Counted from the stretch's first letter, positions 1-6,792 are shown. The stretch is 9,165 nt of DNA from Reyranella sp. (GCA_030681635.1 JAUXRT010000288.1:1-9165), one strand, 5' to 3'. Program-made: numbers and translations. The notes: generated from the letters alone by a model not told the origin.

Positions 1-524
1 TGGATACCGGCGCCGACGGCGTCATGGTCCCGATCGTGTCGTCGGTCGAGCAGGCCAAGGCGGTGCTGGACGCCGCCAAATACTGGCCCGATGGCACCCG
101 CGGCGTGGCGCTGGGCCTCGCCCACGAGCGTTTCGCCATGCGTTCCGAACCGCTCGTGCCGCGCTTTGCCGAGCAGAACGCCCGCACCGCCAACATCCGG
201 CAGGTCGAGGACCCCAGGGGCGCGGCGGCCGCCGACGAGATCGCCTCGATGCCCGGCGACGACATGCTGTGGCTTGGCCACAACGACCTGTCGGTGGCGC
301 TGGGCGAACCCGGCGCCTTCGACCATCCGGATGTCCTGCAGGCCGAGCAGGCCACGATCGCGGCGGCCAAGAAGCACGGCAAATCGGCCGGACGGCTCGC
401 GGTCGACGCCAAACAGGCCGCCGAGTTCGTCCGCCTGGGCTATGACTTCGTCTCGATCGCGGGCGACGTCTGGCTGCTGCAGCAGGCTTTCGCCTCGGGC
501 GTCGAGACGGTCAGGCGCGGATGA
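1..524 (+). CDS. HpcH/HpaI-family aldolase, C-terminal part (5' end outside window)
   Basis: This is the C-terminal 173 or so residues of a class II HpcH/HpaI aldolase/citrate lyase-family protein. The family cleaves or forms C-C bonds of 2-oxo acids such as 2-keto-3-deoxy sugar acids or 4-hydroxy-2-oxo acids, using a divalent metal in a TIM barrel. The reading frame is open from base 3 and begins DTGADGVMVPIVSS, a typical barrel strand of the family; the ATG at 24 is internal. Visible family features are the YWPDGTRGVALG segment, the QVED strand whose Glu is the likely metal ligand, and LGHNDLS, whose Asp is the second likely ligand. A closing GYDFVSIAGDVWLL segment follows. The substrate cannot be told from this fragment. 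The last 14 bases overlap the 3' end of the opposing P450 gene. Confidence 0.88.
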   Translation, partial: DTGADGVMVPIVSSVEQAKAVLDAAKYWPDGTRGVALGLAHERFAMRSEPLVPRFAEQNARTANIRQVEDPRGAAAADEIASMPGDDMLWLGHNDLSVALGEPGAFDHPDVLQAEQATIAAAKKHGKSAGRLAVDAKQAAEFVRLGYDFVSIAGDVWLLQQAFASGVETVRRG

Positions 525-1716
525 TGACGGGCAAGGCGCGGATACCGCGGATAAAATTGGAGTAGAGCCGCACCGGCGGCCCCGCGAGTTCGATCGCGAG
601 GTCCCGCTTCAGCAGCTCCTCCCACAGGATACTGAGCTGCATCTCGGCCAGCCGGTCGCCGACGCAGCGGTGGATGCCGGCGCCGAAGGCAAGGTGATGG
701 CGCGGCTTGGCGCGGCCGACGGAAAAGCGCTCGGGCTCCTCGATTTCGGTCTCGTCGCGGTTGCCCGAGATGTACCACATCACCACCTTGTCGCCCTTGG
801 CGATGGCCTTGCCGGCGAGCTCGGTGTCCCGCGTCGCGGTGCGCCGCATGTGGATCACCGGCGTCTGGTAGCGGATGGTTTCCGACACCAGGGCCGGCAG
901 CAGGGCAGCATTGGCCCGCACCTTGGCCACTTCTTCGGGATGTTCGATCATCGCCATCAGCCCGCCGGTCATCGAATTGCGCGTGGTGTCGTTGCCGCCC
1001 ACGATCAGCAGGCCGAACGTGCCGATGAACTCGCGCGGCGACAGGTTCTGCGTCGCCTCCGCGTGCGCCATCATCGAGATCAGGTCGAACTTGGGCGGCT
1101 GGGCCGCGCGCTCCTTCCACAGCGCGCCCATGATATCGGCCATCTGCGTGAGCTCGGCCATGCGCTCGGCATCGGTCTTCACGACGGCGTCCTCGGCCCC
1201 GATATTGGCGATGGCGACGTCGGACCAATGGGTGAGCTTGCGCCGGTCGGCCCACGGGAAGTCGAACAGGGTGGCCAGCATCATGGCCGTGAGCTCGGTC
1301 GACACGCGGTCGACCCAGTCGAAGGTCTCGTTGCGCGGCAGGCCGTCGAGCACGGCCTCGGTGCGCTGGCGGATCGTGCCTTCCATGTTGGCGAGGCTGG
1401 AAGGTGCCGCAATCGGGGCCACGGTCCTGCGCTGCGCGGTGTGGCGTGGCGGGTCCATGCGGATGAAGTTGGGCAGCTCCCGGCCCTTGGCCTGGTCGGC
1501 GATCTGGATGCCGCCCAGGCTGTGGTCCGATGAATAGGTCCCGTGGTCGAGCTCGACCGTCCTGATGTCGGCGAAGCGCGTCACCGACCAGTAGGGCCCG
1601 TAAGGGCTCTCGGCGTGGCGGTGCACCGGGTCCTCCCGCCGCAACCGCGCGAAATGCGGCGCCCAGGCATCTTCGCGGTAGAGCTGCGGGTCGCTGACAT
1701 CAATATGCTCGGTCAT
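511..1716 (-). CDS. Cytochrome P450, CYP153-like (alkane/fatty-acid terminal hydroxylase family)
   Basis: A 401-residue soluble bacterial P450 monooxygenase. Motifs seen: I-helix GGNDTT (about residues 240-245), K-helix ETIR (279-282), and the haem loop FGAGIHRCVG (344-353) with Cys351 as the thiolate ligand. The I-helix stretch, the MRRTATRDTELAG segment, MWYISGNRD, GRAKPRHHLAFG and the late VRLYSNFIRG segment match my memory of the CYP153 family. That family hydroxylates terminal carbons of alkanes, primary alcohols or fatty acids. The specific substrate is inferred. I chose the ATG at 1714-1716 (MTEHIDVSDP) because the frame upstream to 1878 is arginine/alanine-rich and would run into the divergent kup gene. 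No ferredoxin or ferredoxin reductase gene lies in the window, though these often accompany CYP153. The gene is divergent from kup and overlaps the aldolase end by 14 bases. Confidence 0.93.
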   Translation of the reverse strand: MTEHIDVSDPQLYREDAWAPHFARLRREDPVHRHAESPYGPYWSVTRFADIRTVELDHGTYSSDHSLGGIQIADQAKGRELPNFIRMDPPRHTAQRRTVAPIAAPSSLANMEGTIRQRTEAVLDGLPRNETFDWVDRVSTELTAMMLATLFDFPWADRRKLTHWSDVAIANIGAEDAVVKTDAERMAELTQMADIMGALWKERAAQPPKFDLISMMAHAEATQNLSPREFIGTFGLLIVGGNDTTRNSMTGGLMAMIEHPEEVAKVRANAALLPALVSETIRYQTPVIHMRRTATRDTELAGKAIAKGDKVVMWYISGNRDETEIEEPERFSVGRAKPRHHLAFGAGIHRCVGDRLAEMQLSILWEELLKRDLAIELAGPPVRLYSNFIRGIRALPVIIRA

Positions 1717-1850
1717 GTCGCAAGGCCGCCCTTGGGCCGCTTCCAAGTCAAGCCCATTCGTCGCAACGGACTGAGATTTGGCGCGTTGACAGGCGGAAGG
1801 CGCAGGCGCAAACCGTCGCGCCGCCGCCAACCTTGGCGGTGTCCGATAAC

Positions 1851-3797
1851 ATGGCCGCAGCCGAAACCAGTCCACCACCTCCTCCAGTCCCGCCCGCGAC
1901 GCCCGCGGCCAACGGCAGCAACGGCTCTCACGCGCCGGGGGGCGCCGCGGCCGGCCTCGTGGTCGGTGCGCTGGGCGTGGTGTTCGGCGACATCGGCACC
2001 AGCCCTCTCTACGCGCTCCGCGAGACCTTTCTCCATGGCGCCGGCCTGACGCCGACGCCGGAGCATGTGCTGGGCGTGCTGTCGACGCTGTTCTGGGCCG
2101 TCACGCTCACCGTCACCATCAAGTACGTCGTGCTGATCATGCGCGCCGACAACAAGGGCGAAGGTGGCGTGCTGGCGCTGGCGACGCTGGCGACGCGCGG
2201 CCTAAACGGCAAGCAGCGCTCGGTGCGCCGCGCCATCACCGTGCTGGCCGTGGTCGGCCTCGCCCTGTTCTACGGCGACGCCATCATCACGCCGGCCGTC
2301 TCGGTCATGTCCGCCGTCGAGGGCCTGTCGGCGATCACGCCGGCTTTCACCCCCTTCGTGATCCCCCTGGCGCTGATCATCCTGGTCGGCCTGTTCATGC
2401 TGCAGGCGCGCGGCACGGCGGACGTCGGCCGGCTGTTCGGCCCGGTCATGCTGTTGTGGTTCCTGGTGCTGGGCGTGCTCGGCCTCTGGCAGATCGCCAA
2501 GAACCCGGCCGTGCTCTACGCGATCAACCCACTCTATGCGGTCAGGCTGATTTCCGACCAAGGCCTCGGCATCTTCTGGGCCTTCGGCTCGATCGTGCTG
2601 GCGGTCACCGGCGCCGAGGCGCTGTACGCCGACATGGGCCACTTTGGCCGCAAGCCGATCCGCATCGGCTGGCTCAGCCTGGTCATGCCGGGCCTGCTGC
2701 TCAACTATTTCGGTCAGGGCGCGATGATCATCGACGATCCCGAGATCGTGCGGCAGGTGTTCTTCGAACTGGTGCCGAAAGACTACATCATCGGCCTGGT
2801 GGCGCTCTCGACCCTGGCCACGGTCATCGCCTCGCAGGCGGTCATCACCGGCGTGTTCTCGCTCACCCGCCAGGCCATCCAGCTCGGCTACCTGCCGCGC
2901 ATGGAGATCAAGCACACCTCCGAGACCGCGATCGGCCAGATCTACATCCCGCGCGTGAACTGGATCCTGATGGGCGGCGTCGTGGCCCTGGTCGTGGGCT
3001 TCGAATCCTCGGGCGCGCTGGCCGGCGCCTATGGCCTGGCCGTCACCGGCGCCATGCTGGTCGACGCGGCCCTGGCCACCGCCGTCGCCATCCTGGTGTG
3101 GCGCTGGCGGCCGGTGGTCGCTGTCGGCGTGTTCGGCCTGCTGGCCATCCCCGACCTCGCCTTCTTCATCGCCAACGCGCTCAAGATCCCCGACGGCGGC
3201 TGGCTGCCGCTGGTGGTCGCGTCCTTCGTCTACTTCACCATCACCACCTGGCGGCGCGGCCGCCGGCTGGTCGCAGTCGAGCTCAGCGAGGGTTCGCTGC
3301 CGCTCCGCCAGTTCCTCGAGCGCATGGAGCGCGCGCCCGACCGCGTCGCCGGCACCGCGGTGTTCCTGACCGCCGACGCCAGCCACACGCCCTCGGCCTT
3401 CCTGCACAACCTCAAGCACAACAAGGTCCTGCACGAGCGCATCATCATCCTGCAGGTCGAGACCATGGACGTGCCGGTCGTGTCCGAGGCCAACCGCATC
3501 GAGGTCGAACGGCTGGGCAAGGGCTTCCACACCGTGATCGCCCGCTACGGCTTCACCGAGCAGCCCGACGTGCCGGCGGCGCTGCGGGCCTGCCGGCCGC
3601 ACGGCATCGCCTACGATGAGATGGAGACCAGCTTCTTCCTCGGCCGCGAGACGCTGGTGCCGGCGCAGCGCTCGCCGCTCGGCCGGATCGGCCGCGACTG
3701 GTTCATCTCGCTCTCCCACTCGGCCTCGGCGACCAAGACCTTCTTCCGAATTCCCCCGAACCGCGCTATCGAGTTGGGCAACCAGATCCAGATCTGA
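1851..3797 (+). CDS. kup: Kup/KUP-type low-affinity potassium uptake transporter
   Basis: A 648-residue inner-membrane K+ uptake protein of the Kup/HAK/KT family, thought to act as a K+/H+ symporter. Signatures seen: GDIGTSPLYA (about residues 46-55), ADNKGEGG (99-106), YGDAIITPAVSV (141-152) and GAEALYADMGHFG (about 270). Many hydrophobic segments fill the first 460 or so residues, consistent with the family's 12 membrane helices. A hydrophilic C-terminal cytoplasmic domain of nearly 190 residues follows. The first 30 residues are Pro/Ala/Gly/Asn-rich (for example SPPPPPVPPATP) and precede the first helix, as is common in proteobacterial Kup. The start is uncertain: TTG 1833, GTG 1839 and ATG 1851 are in frame, and I prefer the ATG. 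None has a good Shine-Dalgarno. The downstream hydrolase begins 18 bases after the stop. Confidence 0.95.
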   Translation: MAAAETSPPPPPVPPATPAANGSNGSHAPGGAAAGLVVGALGVVFGDIGTSPLYALRETFLHGAGLTPTPEHVLGVLSTLFWAVTLTVTIKYVVLIMRADNKGEGGVLALATLATRGLNGKQRSVRRAITVLAVVGLALFYGDAIITPAVSVMSAVEGLSAITPAFTPFVIPLALIILVGLFMLQARGTADVGRLFGPVMLLWFLVLGVLGLWQIAKNPAVLYAINPLYAVRLISDQGLGIFWAFGSIVLAVTGAEALYADMGHFGRKPIRIGWLSLVMPGLLLNYFGQGAMIIDDPEIVRQVFFELVPKDYIIGLVALSTLATVIASQAVITGVFSLTRQAIQLGYLPRMEIKHTSETAIGQIYIPRVNWILMGGVVALVVGFESSGALAGAYGLAVTGAMLVDAALATAVAILVWRWRPVVAVGVFGLLAIPDLAFFIANALKIPDGGWLPLVVASFVYFTITTWRRGRRLVAVELSEGSLPLRQFLERMERAPDRVAGTAVFLTADASHTPSAFLHNLKHNKVLHERIIILQVETMDVPVVSEANRIEVERLGKGFHTVIARYGFTEQPDVPAALRACRPHGIAYDEMETSFFLGRETLVPAQRSPLGRIGRDWFISLSHSASATKTFFRIPPNRAIELGNQIQI

Positions 3798-3815
3798 TCG
3801 AATCAGGTGTAATCG

Positions 3816-4514
3816 ATGGCGCGCCCCACGCTTGTCATGTTGCCCGGCCTGCTCGCCACGCGGCGTGTCTTCCAGCCCCAGATCGACGCCCTTTCCGACA
3901 CCGTCGACATCGTCGTGCCCGAGCTCTGGCATTACGACTCGATGGCCGCTATGGCCGACGCTGCCCTGGCGATGGCGCCGCAACGCTTCGCCCTCGCCGG
4001 CTTCTCGATGGGCGGCTACGTCGCCTTCGAGGTCATGCGTCGCGCTGCCGATCGGGTCGAGCGGCTGGCGCTGATCGACACCCAGGCCACGCCCGACGCG
4101 GCCGAGGCAACGGCGCGGCGCCACGGCCTGATGGAGCAGACCAAGATCGGCCGCTTCCACGGTGTGCAGCCCGCGCTGCTGCCGCTGATCCTTCATCCCT
4201 CGCACATCGACAACAAGGCGATCGTCCAGCCCATCCTCGACATGGCGCTGGAAGTCGGCGCCGAAGGCTTCGTCAACGAGACCCGCGCCACCATCGCGCG
4301 GCCCGACAGCCGGCCGCTGCTGGTCGACATCGAAGTGCCGACCGTGGTGATCGTCGGCCGCCAGGACCTGACGACGCCGCTGGTCCGCGCCGAGGAGATG
4401 GCCGCCGACATCGCGACGTCGCGGCTGGTCGTGCTCGAGGAGTGCGGCCACATGGCCCCGTTGGAAAAACCCGCCGAAGTGACGGCAGCTCTCAGGAAAT
4501 GGCTCGACGCATGA
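3816..4514 (+). CDS. Alpha/beta-fold hydrolase
   Basis: A 232-residue single-domain, probably cytoplasmic, alpha/beta hydrolase with no signal peptide. The full catalytic set is visible: nucleophile elbow GFSMGG with Ser64, an acid in GRQDLTTP (Asp184), and the histidine in ECGHMAPLE (His212). The oxyanion-hole region is MLPGLLATRRVF near residues 8-19. A helical lid of about 80 residues (about 95-170) separates the core halves. The overall pattern resembles the general hydrolase/esterase group (Abhydrolase_6-like), so the substrate is unknown. The start ATG has a good Shine-Dalgarno, AGGTG at 3805-3809, six bases upstream. It lies 18 bases after kup and overlaps the GNAT gene by four bases (ATGA), so it is probably cotranscribed with both. 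Confidence 0.92.
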   Translation: MARPTLVMLPGLLATRRVFQPQIDALSDTVDIVVPELWHYDSMAAMADAALAMAPQRFALAGFSMGGYVAFEVMRRAADRVERLALIDTQATPDAAEATARRHGLMEQTKIGRFHGVQPALLPLILHPSHIDNKAIVQPILDMALEVGAEGFVNETRATIARPDSRPLLVDIEVPTVVIVGRQDLTTPLVRAEEMAADIATSRLVVLEECGHMAPLEKPAEVTAALRKWLDA

Positions 4515-4912
4515 ACACGATCTACGCCCGCGAAGACTATCTCGGCGCCGACGAATATATCGACGTGGTCGCCAAATCGGGCCTCAACCGGCCGATCGGC
4601 GACCGCGGCCGCGTCGAGCGCATGCTGGCGCACGCCAACCTGATCCTGACCGCGCGCCAGGACGGCAAGCTGGTGGGCTTCGCCCGCTCCCTCACCGACT
4701 TCTGCTTCTGCTGCTATCTCTCCGACCTCGCCGTCGACAAGGCCTGCCAGGGCCAGGGCATCGGCAAGCGCCTGATCGAGGAGACCCGCACGGCCGCCGG
4801 CGGCGAGCTCACCACCACGCTGCTGCTGTCGGCGCCAACGGCGATGACCTTTTATCAGGGCATCAAGATGCCCCAGGCCGACAACTGCTTCCTCTACCGC
4901 CGGCAGAAGTAG
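4511..4912 (+). CDS. GNAT-family N-acetyltransferase
   Basis: A 133-residue single-domain GNAT protein. Members transfer an acetyl group from acetyl-CoA to an amine on a small molecule, peptide or protein. The acetyl-CoA-binding motif A is clear: LSDLAVDKACQGQGIGKRLIEE (about 70-91), where QGQGIGK is the pyrophosphate loop preceded by the usual beta-4 strand. The end, AMTFYQGIKMPQ, fits the motif B region with the conserved FY. The substrate is not predictable. I chose ATG 4511 because it overlaps the hydrolase stop (ATGA at 4511-4514), a translational-coupling arrangement. An in-frame ATG at 4499 would add four residues but sits too close to the AGGAAA at 4494-4499. The frame upstream to 4442 lies inside the hydrolase and is not needed by the fold. 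A possible terminator lies 116 bases after the stop. Confidence 0.88.
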   Translation: MNTIYAREDYLGADEYIDVVAKSGLNRPIGDRGRVERMLAHANLILTARQDGKLVGFARSLTDFCFCCYLSDLAVDKACQGQGIGKRLIEETRTAAGGELTTTLLLSAPTAMTFYQGIKMPQADNCFLYRRQK

Positions 4913-5027
4913 CGACGCCTCCCGACGCGGGACAAATCAAAAACCGACTTTTACGCTTCCGTCTCTCGCCCGCCTGGGGCCAAGCGTCAGAAATCCTTGG
5001 AAAATCCGGCGTGGGACACGAGAGACG

Positions 5028-5064
5028 ATGTCTCCCGAAGTGAGACATTTTGAAACCTCACTTC
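5028..5064. terminator. Overlapping hairpins at a convergent gene junction (candidate terminator)
   Basis: Two mutually exclusive stems share bases. Stem A is ATGTCTC (5028-5034) with GAGACAT (5042-5048), a 7-bp stem with a 7-nt loop; the plus strand then reads TTT, giving four T including the last stem base. Stem B is GAAGTGAG (5037-5044) with CTCACTTC (5057-5064), an 8-bp stem with a 12-nt loop that reaches into the last codons of the opposing HTH gene. Stem A could end the kup-hydrolase-GNAT transcript. The T run is short, so the call is tentative. The remainder of 4913-5027 shows no gene or clear motif. Confidence 0.4.
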
Positions 5065-5450
5065 TCACCTCCCAGCACCGCTTGCGACCATATCAGCGCG
5101 GCCACGATACGGTCGTTGGCGCGGCCGATATGGCCGATCTGGCGACCGCGATAGAGCACCGGCCGCGTCCTGGGATTTCGCGCCCGGTCGATGGCGGCCA
5201 GCAGGATCGTCTGGCGCCGCCACTTCAGGCGTTCGCGGCAATCGTGATCGAACTGCTCATCCTGTTCGCGCCAGCGGTGCGCCGTGCGACGGTCGATTCC
5301 GGTGCGCGCCGCCGCCTCGTTCATTGCGCCCCAGCGCAGGAGATGGCGCAGGAAATCGCGCTTGCGGCGCGCGAGGCTCGGCCGCTTGGGCGGCACGTGC
5401 CATTTGACGTCGGGATAGCCCTCGGGCGGTGGCGGATCGCTGTACGGCAT
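5058..5450 (-). CDS. Small HTH protein resembling phage terminase small subunits
   Basis: A 130-residue basic protein. After a Pro-rich start, residues about 25-65 form a DNA-binding helix-turn-helix of the type seen in terminase small subunits and transposon-associated HTH proteins: RRKRDFLRHLLRWGAMNEAA then ARTGIDRRTAHRWREQDEQF. The second half keeps the terminase-small-subunit-like pattern RPVLYRGRQIGHIGRANDR, similar to the family's (V/F)-Y-x-G-x-x-(V/I)-G segment. There is no adjacent large terminase, portal or other phage gene, so a DNA-packaging role is unlikely here and a DNA-binding or regulatory role is inferred. The ATG is supported by AAGGAGG at 5456-5462, the strongest Shine-Dalgarno in the window, five bases away. 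A good promoter with a palindrome lies immediately upstream, suggesting its own controlled transcription. It converges with the GNAT gene. Confidence 0.82.
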   Translation of the reverse strand: MPYSDPPPPEGYPDVKWHVPPKRPSLARRKRDFLRHLLRWGAMNEAAARTGIDRRTAHRWREQDEQFDHDCRERLKWRRQTILLAAIDRARNPRTRPVLYRGRQIGHIGRANDRIVAALIWSQAVLGGEK

Positions 5451-5460
5451 CGACTCCTCC

Positions 5461-5491
5461 TTGGATAAGAATATATACTATTCCTATCCAA
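5461..5491. promoter_or_regulatory. 31-bp near-perfect palindrome, candidate operator
   Basis: The arms are TTGGATAAGAATA (5461-5473) and TATTCCTATCCAA (5479-5491), separated by the 5 bases TATAC. Twelve of 13 arm positions pair; the only mismatch is A5468 against C5484. The centre (5476) falls in the -10 element of the HTH-gene promoter, so a bound dimer would be expected to block RNA polymerase. The geometry differs from MerR-type operators, which sit between -35 and -10. The binding protein is unknown; the HTH gene product is the nearest candidate. Confidence 0.6.
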
Positions 5492-5500
5492 TCCCGTCAA
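5470..5500 (-). promoter_or_regulatory. Sigma70-like promoter of the small HTH gene
   Basis: Read on the minus strand, TTGACG (5500-5495) is separated by 17 bases from TATATA (5477-5472). An alternative -10, TATATT (5475-5470), would give a 19-base spacer. The predicted start near 5465 leaves a leader of about 15 bases holding the AAGGAGG ribosome site, which lies directly before the ATG at 5450. The region is strikingly AT-rich against its surroundings. The promoter sits between the MerR stop (5532) and the HTH start. Confidence 0.6.
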
Positions 5501-5531
5501 TATCCTGCCGGCGGCGGCTCGAGCAGGCCTG

Positions 5532-5945
5532 TCAGGCGCCGGGGTGCGAGAGGGTGTTGACGATGGGGCAGTGCGCGGCGCTACCGGCTTTCGGGCAGGC
5601 CGCCACCAATGGCGCCAGCATGCTTTCCAGGCGGGTGAGGTCGTCCAGCCGGCGGCGAATGTCCAGGAGATGCCTTTCGGCGATGTCATGGACATTGCCG
5701 CAGGTGTGTCGCCCCTTCGTGGTCATTCCGAGCAGCTCGCGGATGGCCTCGATCGAGAAGCCCAGCTCCTGGGTCCGGCGGATGAACGTCACGCGCGCGA
5801 CGTCGGTGGTGCGGTAGAGCCGCAGCCGGCCAGCCGACCGCGGCTTGTCGATGAGACCCAGGCGCTCGTAGGAATGGATAGTGGCGACATCGACGCCGGC
5901 CTGCTGAGCCAGCGCGCCGACGGCTATCGTAGCAAGCGCGGACAT
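5532..5945 (-). CDS. MerR-family transcriptional regulator with metal-type cysteine triad
   Basis: A 137-residue MerR-family regulator. The N-terminal winged HTH is clear: IAVGALAQQAGVDVATIHSYERLGL (about 7-31) then GRLRLYRTTDVARVTFIRRTQELGFSIEAIRELL, the family's helix-turn-helix and wing. A dimerisation helix (about 85-112) follows. Cys82, Cys117 and Cys126 are present, with an eight-residue C-to-C loop (CPKAGSAAHC), the same arrangement as the three Hg ligands of Tn501 MerR. CueR-like Cu sensors lack the first Cys and use a shorter loop, so a divalent soft metal such as Hg, Zn, Cd or Pb is more likely than Cu(I); this is inference. No efflux pump, mer gene or other obvious target is in the window. 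It may be read from its own promoter in 5946-6093 or from the genes upstream. The start ATG lacks a strong Shine-Dalgarno. Confidence 0.9.
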   Translation of the reverse strand: MSALATIAVGALAQQAGVDVATIHSYERLGLIDKPRSAGRLRLYRTTDVARVTFIRRTQELGFSIEAIRELLGMTTKGRHTCGNVHDIAERHLLDIRRRLDDLTRLESMLAPLVAACPKAGSAAHCPIVNTLSHPGA

Positions 5946-6093
5946 GGTGGCTTTGCCTCAAGATCGTGGTTCGGAACCTCCCCGACGGGACGGCGGCCGG
6001 ACGATGACATATGTCCAGACCGCATGTGCACCACAAACAGGCCGCTGTTCGCCTGACGGCATGATCGACGACCCGGCGGAATGCCCCGCAGAG

Positions 6094-6792
6094 TCATCGA
6101 ACCGTGGTGCCCGCCTCGGTGACGATCATGTCCATCGGGATATCGTAGGACTGCGGATAGATCGTGCGCAGGCCCAACCGCTTGTAGCCGACCCCGAGGA
6201 TTTGCGGCCGTTGGGGGAGTGCTGCCAGCGTGCGGTCGTAGAAGCCGCCACCGTGGCCCAGGCGATAGCAGGCCTCGTCGTAGCCCACGACCGGGGCGAC
6301 GACGATATCGGGCGTCAGCGCCGCTCCGCCGACCGGTACCGGAATGTTCCAGACACCCGGCTGCAGGGGATCGCCGCGCCGCCAGGCCCGGAACACGAGC
6401 GGCGAACGCGGCGCCACGACGACGGGCAAGGCGGCCACGGCCCCGCGTGCCGCCAGGCCTTCAATCCACGACCGCAGATCGGGTTCGCCGCGAAACGGCA
6501 GGTAGGCGCCGACGATCTTGCCGGAGATGTCGCCCAGGATCCGGTCGAGCTCGCCTGCGATGATTCCGGAAAGCTGCCGCCGCTCCTCGGCGCCAATCGC
6601 CAGCCGGAGCGCGATCAGCCGCTCCCGCTCGGCCGTCCGCCAGCGCTTGAGGTCCTGCTGCTGCCGGACGTCGCGGTCGGCCACGATCCGCCCCGAGGCG
6701 GGATCGACAAGGTGCATCATGCAGGGCGGGGAACTGTAGTCCTGCGGCAGGTCCTCATTGTCGTTCGCGCAGTGGTTCATTGCCGATCTCAT
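6094..6792 (-). CDS. 5-formyltetrahydrofolate cyclo-ligase family protein
   Basis: A 232-residue protein of the 5-FCL/MTHFS family, whose classical members convert 5-formyl-THF to 5,10-methenyl-THF with ATP. Core signatures: WRTAERERLIALR (about 51-63, the usual start of the fold), GAYLPFRGEPDL (95-106), the P-loop-like RLGHGGGFYDRTL (177-189), and DIPMDMIVTEAG (217-228). The fold normally spans 180-200 residues; here about 50 extra N-terminal residues contain an NDNEDLPQDYSSPPCMMH stretch with a Cys and a His. ATG 6792 is 15 bases after the ferritin-like gene stop; ATG 6780 (MNHCAND) is an equally possible start. The tight spacing implies an operon with the upstream gene. It may be a specialised paralogue rather than the main folate enzyme; the housekeeping gene is usually near cell-division or zapA genes, which are not here. 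Confidence 0.88.
   Translation of the reverse strand: MRSAMNHCANDNEDLPQDYSSPPCMMHLVDPASGRIVADRDVRQQQDLKRWRTAERERLIALRLAIGAEERRQLSGIIAGELDRILGDISGKIVGAYLPFRGEPDLRSWIEGLAARGAVAALPVVVAPRSPLVFRAWRRGDPLQPGVWNIPVPVGGAALTPDIVVAPVVGYDEACYRLGHGGGFYDRTLAALPQRPQILGVGYKRLGLRTIYPQSYDIPMDMIVTEAGTTVR

Noticed and set aside
91..1533. Long plus-strand open frame of 480 codons across the aldolase end and the P450
   Set aside because: It is the complement shadow of the P450 gene; its Arg/Pro/His-rich translation has no recognisable domain, while the minus strand has full P450 motifs.
1786..1814. TTGACA at 1786-1791 as a kup promoter
   Set aside because: The -35 is perfect, but the hexamer 17 bases later (CAAACC) is a poor -10, so a promoter call is not supported.
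2202..4451. 749-codon minus-strand open frame opposite kup and the hydrolase
   Set aside because: Composition is His/Asp/Arg/Gln-rich with no domain; it is an antisense frame produced by GC-rich codon bias under two well-recognised plus-strand genes.
5058..5491. Prophage remnant around the terminase-like gene
   Set aside because: No other phage gene, integrase, tRNA or attachment-site repeat is visible on either side.
6006..6036. MerR-style promoter TTGTGG-19-TATGTC upstream of the MerR gene
   Set aside because: Each hexamer matches consensus at only about half its positions and the spacer has no clear dyad.
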